64,000 bases of DNA from Diphasiastrum complanatum. Lineage: Eukaryota; Streptophyta; Lycopodiopsida; Lycopodiales; Lycopodiaceae. The stretch is from NCBI GenBank assembly GCA_029204225.1, contig CM055100.1, positions 17,685,650 through 17,749,649 of the forward strand, written 5' to 3'. Position 1 is the stretch's first letter, and every line of letters starts with the position of its first letter. Positions 57,293 to 64,000 of the stretch are shown here, piece after piece. A model generated the notes under the pieces. It searched no databases and was not told the origin of the DNA. It saw nothing but the letters and a program-made list of their open reading frames with translations. The translations under genes and the position numbers were made by a program.

Positions 57293-58079
57293 CAGGCCAA
57301 AGGCAAAATCCCATGTGTCAAAAGCTCAAGGTTATGTAAGCCGCTCCTTTAGGCTAAGCAACATGGCAAGTCTCTAAACCTACATGGCTGGGTGTCCATG
57401 GTCCTTCTTGTTTAGACTGCATTTGAGTTGTCACTCCTCTTTGCCATGAAGGGGCAAGTCAAATGCATCATTGGGCTCAACCTCGTTGTGAAGGAGATTG
57501 AGTTGCCATTGGCAACATATCAACCAATTGGAAGTCCTTCAATAAGTGGTGAGTTGTTGAGGACTTGCTTTCCTCTCTTTGAGGTCAATAGTTTCGACTC
57601 CAATCTACCACACAAATAAGCACATTCAAGAGAACAAAAAACTCAAAAAATATCATAGGAAGAGTGAAACCACTTTGCCGATTGGCAATGCAATCTTGAT
57701 GGAGTTGAGAGCTCACTCAAATGGTAGGTAAAACAAAGGGCCATGGCAAATTGACATGCCTCGTCTGCTTTTGTATCCTCGTAGTTTAAAATCTAGGGAC
57801 GTTCGGAAGCCTTGTACTCCAAACTCGAGTTGGCCTTCTCATGATGTAGTTGCAATATGCGTTATGAGCTTAAAAATGGTGTAATTATGGATGCAATGGA
57901 AGGAAATTGACATGCTTGTGTGGGGTTTAAGGTCTTAATCCAAAGAAAAGAGTGAGTCAAACAAAGAGGACAAGTTCCAAACTTTAAGACAAAGACACTG
58001 CACCAATGAAGGTCTCACTTTTCTTGGACTGAAAGATGAGCAATTTTCTTTAATTTTCTAACAGAAAAAATCTACTTTC

Positions 58080-58080
<1 letters not shown>
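56500..58080. other. Region upstream of the mannanase gene
   Basis: No gene recognised. A (GA)n run lies at 57,229-57,290. Short frames at 56,642-56,890 and 57,428-57,619 show no known motif. Confidence 0.5.
57229..57290. repeat. (GA)n microsatellite
   Basis: About 31 perfect GA units. Confidence 0.98.
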
Positions 58081-58083
<3 letters not shown>

Positions 58084-58128
<45 letters not shown>

Positions 58129-58150
58129 TTCCTTCCTTCCTTCCCCCCCT
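58084..58150 (+). promoter_or_regulatory. (CT)n and pyrimidine-rich patch in the mannanase 5' region
   Basis: CT run at 58,084-58,122 followed by CTTCC repeats to about 58,145, some 360-425 bases before the start codon. CT-rich patches are common near plant transcription starts and in 5' untranslated regions. No clear TATA box was identified, so the transcription start is not placed. Confidence 0.45.
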
Positions 58151-58509
58151 TTCTTTGTGGGCACAGCCGTTGTTCTCCAAGGCTTAAAGATCATCTTCTG
58201 TTAGATGTGCAGTACAACATTTCTCTGTAGATCAACTTATTTTGGTCAGATTTGCAATTTCTTCTATCTGGGCAGTCAAGTTTCTGGAAGCATAGCTCTA
58301 TTTAGAGCTGTTCTTGTGAAAGAGTGAGAAATTGCACCTCAATTCCCAGTAAATGCACTTTCTTTGATGTGAGAGACATTTTGAGCCTTTTGGTTTGAGA
58401 GCCCAAAGGAATGCGGAGGTGGGTTCGCCAGAAGGCGCAGTTTCTGTTCTCAGATGTAGAATAGAGGCAGAGTTTGATCATTGATGTGGTTGAGATTGAG
58501 TTTGCAGAT

Positions 58510-58854
58510 ATGGTGAATCTTGGGAGCCGTCAAATCTTGGCCATTGTCGGTTTTGTGGGGTTTGTTTGTATTTACTTGAGCACGCAGTTGCCATTAGGGC
58601 TTCCGAATCTGAGTTTTGTTCAAAGAAATGGATCGCATTTCGTTGTGGATGGAAAGCCCTTCTACATCAACGGGTGGAACTCTTACTGGCTAATGGCGCA
58701 AGCTGTGGATTTTTCCACCAGGTCTAAAGTAAAGACGATTTTGAGACGAGGGGCTTCTATGGGGATGACTGTCTGCCGCACTTGGGCATTCAACGATGCA
58801 GGCTACCAAGCTCTTCAAGTAGCCCCAGGAAAATATGATGAAGATGTATTTCAG
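58510..58854 (+). CDS. Mannan endo-1,4-beta-mannosidase (GH5_7), exon 1 only
   Basis: Exon 1 encodes 115 residues. The start is the ATG at 58,510. Residues about 8-25 (QILAIVGFVGFVCIYLST) form a hydrophobic signal or signal-anchor segment, so the enzyme should enter the secretory path. The mature N-terminus carries FVQRNGSHFVVDGKPFYING then WNSYWLMAQA and VCRTWAFNDAGYQALQ, the conserved opening of plant GH5 subfamily 7 mannanases (first strand of the TIM barrel with the conserved Arg in CRTWAF). The exon ends in phase 0 after GKYDEDVFQ at a strong donor, CAG|GTAGGT, the known first junction in this family. The acid/base and nucleophile Glu residues lie in later exons, which are not in the window. 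In plants the enzyme cuts beta-1,4-mannan backbones in cell walls during germination, growth and wood formation. Confidence 0.93.
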
Positions 58855-60903
58855 GTAGGTCTTTTACTATTTTTATTAAGCTCAATGGCTCATTTTTACC
58901 CAAATCCTTATGAGCACCTACATTCTGGTCAAATAGCCATCTATAACTCACAGAACTCACCTTAATGTTTGTTATGATAGCTCTGCAAATATGTTTGTTA
59001 TTTGCCACCAATTTCAGCGCAATTCATTGCTTGCTCTACTATTCAAACTGTGCCCTTTTGCAACATCTCAATGTTTGGAAGGATGAAATACAGGCAGTTT
59101 TTTGGCACCATCCAGTGCCTGCAGAAATTGCTCCCAGCCGAGTCATGTCTAGATTGTGACTGCATGCATGCGTATGTATTTATAAGATCTGATGACTTTT
59201 TTGGCATTTCCTGAAGCCTTTGTCGCAATACACTTATATTGAATGCACAAAATACTTTGAAAAGTTCATGTTTCTAGGGCAGCTAGTCAACATATGATTT
59301 TTTTTCCCCCTTGACTAGCAGTCTGAAGACGAGGCAAATCTTTCTTCTCTCAAATTTGTTATCTTACTCTTTCTCTGATTTCTCATGCCTGAGCTTTGAT
59401 ATGATTGCTAGCTACCAGTCTCCTATTTTCTTACACTAGTTTGTCTTCTTTTAAATCTAGCCATATTTTTGTGCCCCTACTGCGGCTTCCCTTTACTGCA
59501 ACATAAACTCCTCATTGACTGTCCCATATTTACTTGCATCAAGGAGTGCTACAAATTCCACATGGATTATGCAATGATTACTCCTGATTCTGAGGCTTGG
59601 CATTTGCCCTAGGCTTTGCTGGTGTTCCAAACATTTTTACAATGAATCTGACTTACATGATACTTTCTGTGGTGGCTCAGAAGTACCTATTATGAAATCC
59701 CTTTACCATCTTCAAATGAGAGGCCTTTCTTAGATTATCAAGGTTGTGGAAGGAGGATGTGCTTCATGTGTTCAAAGATTCAAGGTTCTTTGCAAGCAAA
59801 TGCTGGCAAGAGCCTTTATCTAATCTATATAGGTCCAATTACTTTTGAGTATGACTCCATAAGGAGCTGCGACATTGATAGCTACCCTTTGGATATGAAG
59901 TGTGGACTAAATTCTGACAGTGGCATTACAATTAGAGGAAGATGAAAGTTGGGAATGCTAGTAATGAAAGGACAAAACTAACAAAGGGTGACATTTTATT
60001 GAAAGTTGGCATCGAGATATGGTGAAGACATTAAATTTGAATACTTTTTCAAACACTTTTTGGTTAAAGGTCGATTGTCAACCTTCAATTAGGTAGATTT
60101 TCCAATTTTTTTACCAGTACTAAATACTGATACATTTGTGAGTCAGGCAAATAGTTTAGGTTATCTTGTTAATCCATAAAGTTTAGTCTTTTCAGAATTT
60201 AATGCTAAAAGTTTGAAGCGTTCTAGACAGTAATGGTGTTTCCTCTTTTGTTTGGTTTGGTATCTTCAAGATTTTCAATCATCGAAGAATCAAAAAATTT
60301 GCTTGTTTCTAGATCTTTTATGCTGCCTATTTTTGTTAGTTCTGGTTTGCAACTTGAGGCCCATGGTGCTAGTTTTGTTATCTTATTTCTTTTCATTAAC
60401 TTCTTCTTGCTGGTTTCTATATATGTGTTTAAATAACTTAAATCTTTGCATCAAGTCTACCCAAGAAAGTTTCAACTTGCTTGCAAGTCTGACAGCATCT
60501 TATGCTTTGTAATGTTTAAACTATAAGCGATGTATAAGAATTTTAACTTTTGACATTGATGGGCTGATACTTATTTCACTCTTTTAAATGCTATTTACAT
60601 TTTTTCCTTTCCAGGTTTCTTCTTCTCGATACATGTCATTTGCTTAGTTAGCATAAAGTTTACGCAAGAACGTGTGGAGTCTCTTGCAACCCAATTTGAA
60701 ACGTATGGTTGGGTACTCATTAGACCTTATGTGATGCTTACTAGCAAAGATGTTAACTTTCTATGTTGATGGTTTGATATAGGTTTAAACTCTGTTTTTA
60801 TTGCTTTGTATGTTTCATTGTGAGCACTATCTAATGAAAGAGTAATTGTAATTTTGTGAATCTCGCTTATTGCAATATCACAGAGATATCATTCCACACT
60901 TTA

Positions 60904-61200
60904 TTGCACTAGCGAAACGCGAATCGTGGTTCGAACCGCGATTCGGAGTTTTTGTTAGTGTTTTGAGAATCGCCTTTTTTATGATTTATGATCTCGAAGC
61001 TCTTGATGAAAGCAGTGCATTTATTCACGTTGCCCAGTAATTTCAGGTATAGTATGGCCCATTTCAGGGTTTAGGGTTATAGCTGAAACAATGTGCCAAA
61101 ACCAGCTCAAAAGAAAAGAAATTTTTTTTTTTGAATAGCGATTCTCTGCCGAGGATCGAGATTCGCGAATCACTATAGTCTGAGAATCGTGATTCATTGC
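60904..61200. repeat. Palindrome-word element, GAATCG type
   Basis: CGAATCGTGGTTCGAACCGCGATTCG (first 20: CGAATCGTGGTTCGAACCGC; 60,920-60,945) is a 26-base near-palindrome. GATTCGCGAATC (61,160-61,171) and GAATCGTGATTC (61,184-61,195) lie at the other end. Between them is a core with GCTCTTGATGAAAGCAGTGC and TTCAGGTATAGT. The core matches 62,069-62,143. Confidence 0.7.
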
Positions 61201-61694
61201 AACTATGCTTACACCAACATTTTGTGGACCTGTTTGAAACAGCTTTTTGAAACAGGTTTGAAATGGGTTTGAAACAGGAAAGAATTGGCAAATTGTTTTA
61301 GGGTTTTTTTTTTTGGAGGGAATTTTATTTCTAGTCTTTTATTATGGCAAAAACAAGTGCTTTTTTAGTGTCTAAATATGATTCATATGTAATTCCCGCT
61401 TCCCTGCTATTGTCATGATTCATAGTACATACATTGATAGTCAAGACTCAAGGGTCATGTAACATCCCTTAGCAAGTTCTTGACTCTCTCTGAACCCTAA
61501 ATCTAACACCAATTAGTAATCACACACTAATCTAGGTTCTATTATCTAATAGTAATTTAATCTAATATCTAACACTGATTATTAATAAGTAATGATCAAT
61601 CCTAAACACTAATTATTAATAAGTAATGATCAATCCTAAGTTCTAATAGTGCTGTAGATTCTAATTTCGCTACCCTCACACGAAAAAAGCATTA

Positions 61695-61698
<4 letters not shown>

Positions 61699-61728
<30 letters not shown>
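61699..61728. repeat. (CT)n microsatellite
   Basis: About 15 perfect units within the mannanase intron. Confidence 0.97.
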
Positions 61729-61731
<3 letters not shown>

Positions 61732-61979
61732 CCCTGCACAAAATATCAATGTTATTCTAGTTCAAAATGCATGTTCTTGTGTTTGGTTAGGGTTGCCTTT
61801 TGAAGTTTGTGAAGTGGCACACTTACATTTAGGCAAAACAACAATCCTGTTTTGAAATGGTTACATTTTTTTTTTCCATATTGATAAAACAAATCTGATT
61901 CAAATAGTCTGTTGGAATCGGACTGTTGTGAAATGGTAATTCTTTGAATGAAACATGATTCGAAGCATAGATGCACGGC

Positions 61980-62280
61980 ATTTCTGGCTTGGAAAAAAGT
62001 TTCTCAGAAACGTTTTGTTTTAAATTTTTTTTTTTTGATTTTTGTGGCCAATATGGGTATCAAATTAAAGCTCTAATCAAGGGCATTGCATTTATGTAGG
62101 TTGCCGAGTGTTTCGGTTACAGTGTTTCAGTTTAGGTGCAGCAATCCTTGTTGGATTCTGTCAATCCCTATGAAATTTTAGAGACCTGTTTCTGATTTTT
62201 TTCCAGCGATTATAGATCCAGAAACGCGTTTCTAGAAACGTTTTTTTTCCGGAAATGCGTTTCTGGGCAACTATGAAATT
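61980..62280. repeat. Palindrome-word element, GAAACG type
   Basis: TTTCTCAGAAACG (about 62,000) at one end, GAAACGCGTTTC (62,221-62,232) overlapping TTTCTAGAAA, and GGAAATGCGTTTCTGG (62,251-62,266) at the other. The core GCTCTAATCAAGGGCATTGC and TTTCGGTTACAGT is a diverged copy of the 61.0 kb core. Confidence 0.7.
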
Positions 62281-63513
62281 TTGAAGAAACCATGCAACAA
62301 AATCAAGGTTGAAGTCTACTTGCTTTTGTAACGATTGAGAAAATGTTGCCAGCTAAACCGAACCATTTGGATGTTGAACAGTCAATCATTTCTAGCAGTT
62401 TGCAATAACATCACTAGAGATGTAGTTTCCACGCGATTTGTGAACGAATGATCTCATTTATCAACGAATTGTTTGATTCCAATTGGAATGGGATCCTAAA
62501 AAGCAAAACCCAGTTCTTTGATTTTGAGCGATTTTTTGATTGTGCTAATGATCAACAGTTCTTTGACATTGCTGTTTCAATTAGTATTCAGATATTTACC
62601 TACTGTACTGTTTGATGTATGTTTGATGACGGATCATTAATAAATTGTAAATTATGATGTTAAGTGGAAGTTGGAACATGAATTGTGTCCATTCAACATC
62701 CTCATATGCACTTATGATTCTATGAAGTATGAGCACTAATTTGGTTTTAGGCTTCAGCTCTCTACGAAGCAACAATGAACTCTAAACTTTTTATATTCAC
62801 TAGCATATTATACATTTTACATGAAATATTTTATAGCATTATACCCAAAAAAACTTGCAAATTTGTTTCTTGCTAATTCCTGGCATTTGACAATCTGCGA
62901 GTAAATTTTTTGGGAGTTTCATTCTACCCATGGTTCACCGATTATGTAGCACATGGCATGCCATGTAATATTAACTACAAGAAGATGCTAACTAGATGCA
63001 AAAATTTCAATGTATTTCAATGTGAGACAACTTTGGAAGTGACATTGTTTGTCTTCACTCTTTACTAGTAATATCTCTCAATGTCTTTTGATAGGTGTCA
63101 TGACAATCTCTAGCACATCTTCCTTCTATGGTATTGTGTCCACTTTCCCTTTTTTCTTTTTTGCCACGTATCAAAATTGGCTTTTCATTTTCCAATACCA
63201 CAAAAGGCTTGGACACCATACCTTGAGCCACTGTATCACGTGAATCATTCACAACCATTCAACTTTCTCGTGTAAAACAAATTATATAGTCTATGTGATA
63301 ATGGGAGTACCAGATTGTGTACTCTATGTGGCAATTCAGGTATTAAACCATCTTTGTCATGAATAATATCTACTTTCAAGGTATTACATCGTATTTTTGT
63401 GGATACATTATAGGTTTGATAAGCTGAAAATTTCCAATTATAATATAAAAAAGGTATTTTGACACGTTTGAGAATTAAATTTTGAGTAAAAACATTATTT
63501 TAGAATATTTTTT

Positions 63514-63721
63514 GCAGCCTCCAAACATAGCACATGAGTGTGCTAAGTAAATTAGCTAGAATTTTTGTTTTTGCAACCTTCAAAGATAGCACGCTAGCGT
63601 GCTAAATGAAACAGGGAAAATTATTTTGCAGCCTCCAAAGATAGCACACCGGCGTACTAAGGGATTCGACTGCAGATTTTTAATTTTATTTTGGCAGAAT
63701 CCCTTGGCACGCCGGTGTGCT
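63514..63721. repeat. 16-bp palindrome with repeated phrase, four copies
   Basis: The phrase GCARCCTYCAAAGATAGCAC precedes AGCACATGAGTGTGCT (63,529-63,544), AGCACGCTAGCGTGCT (63,588-63,603, perfect palindrome) and AGCACACCGGCGTACT (63,643-63,658). A fourth, GGCACGCCGGTGTGCT (63,706-63,721), is inverted. The last two form an extended hairpin with AAGGGATTC and GAATCCCTT inside. Confidence 0.85.
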
Positions 63722-63739
63722 TTGGATGTTGAAAATTAA

Positions 63740-64000
63740 TTTAATTTAAAAATTTTCCTACTTTAGTATTCCATTGTGGGATTTTTAACTATGTACCAAA
63801 TCACAATTTTAAATGATAAACATTCAATTAGTGGCATAAAAAAGGTAGCACACCATGTGTTATTTTGTTGAATCATGGCAAGCAAGAAACTCGCAAAACT
63901 CGCAAAAAATGTACTCGCAAAATGCCAAGGCCCTTAATTCCTTCTGAGTCTTTTGGGATAAACCTTATTTTGAACCACAATTCATGCCAATTCATTGGAT
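63740..64000. other. End of window, nothing recognised
   Basis: AT-rich intron sequence with AACTCGCAAAA-type repeats near 63,890-63,920. Confidence 0.5.

Larger units (their letters stand above)
58855..64000 (+). other. Mannanase intron 1 (incomplete, at least 5.1 kb)
   Basis: From the donor to the window end I find no frame matching mannanase exon 2, which should begin with a stretch like LDFVVxEARK. Contents: short AT-rich frames without motifs, a CT run at 61,699-61,728, small repeats (CACTAATTATTAATAAGTAATGATCAATCCTA twice near 61,570-61,640; first 20 bases CACTAATTATTAATAAGTAA) and three palindrome-rich blocks listed separately. Alternatively exon 1 is a truncated gene copy without downstream exons. 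Confidence 0.7.

Noticed and set aside
60920-60945. TGGTTCGAACC resembling the T-arm of a tRNA
   Set aside because: No acceptor stem, anticodon arm or D-arm can be built around it; the symmetry belongs to a palindromic repeat word.

Overview
This window is nuclear DNA of a vascular land plant. It carries plant-type Ty1/copia and chromodomain Ty3/gypsy LTR retrotransposons, hAT and CACTA (En/Spm) DNA transposons, long (GA/CT)n tracts, and one clear host exon for a plant endo-beta-mannanase. The low gene density, decayed retroelement fragments and a mannanase first intron longer than 5.1 kb would suit a very large genome such as a gymnosperm or fern; that placement is an inference. There are no operons, CRISPR arrays or bacterial features, and I found no rRNA or tRNA gene.

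Layout. 1-1000: minus-strand start of a copia element (gag, primer-binding site, LTR). 1.35-4.0 kb: decayed coiled-coil ORF of unknown family running into an LTR-like segment. 4.2-4.7 kb: CACTA transposase fragment. 5.7-7.8 kb: hAT transposase pseudogene with an internal tandem duplication. 9.7-12.7 kb: two halves of copia elements head to head. 12.75-15.5 kb: fairly complete copia pol and 3' LTR. 15.9-18.3 kb: gypsy integrase, chromodomain and 3' LTR. 18.4-19.4 kb: copia tail with an LTR. 19.5-24.4 kb: quiet region with one plausible two-exon host gene of unknown function (22,471-23,151). 24.4-29.3 kb: LTR, long leader, decayed gag-pol and further LTR pieces. 30.4-31.2 kb: minus-strand copia gag, primer-site array and palindrome-rich LTR. 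31.97-36.65 kb: seven-exon minus-strand CACTA transposase gene with a SET domain next to the transposase. 37.9-55.5 kb: nested copia elements and LTR fragments in both orientations. 56.2-56.5 kb: GC-rich foldback. 58.1-64.0 kb: 5' end of the mannanase gene, with exon 1 and part of a long intron that itself holds palindrome-rich repeats.

How it works together. Almost all coding matter is mobile-element debris. Each element encodes (or once encoded) its own capsid/protease/integrase/reverse transcriptase/RNase H or transposase, and most carry stops or frameshifts. The host genes seen are the mannanase (cell-wall mannan hydrolysis) and possibly the 171-residue unknown protein. Two things stand out. 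One is the SET-like methyltransferase domain inside the CACTA gene. The other is a recurring pattern in which unrelated repeats each carry their own locally repeated 10-26 bp palindromic 'word', sometimes with matched changes on both arms.
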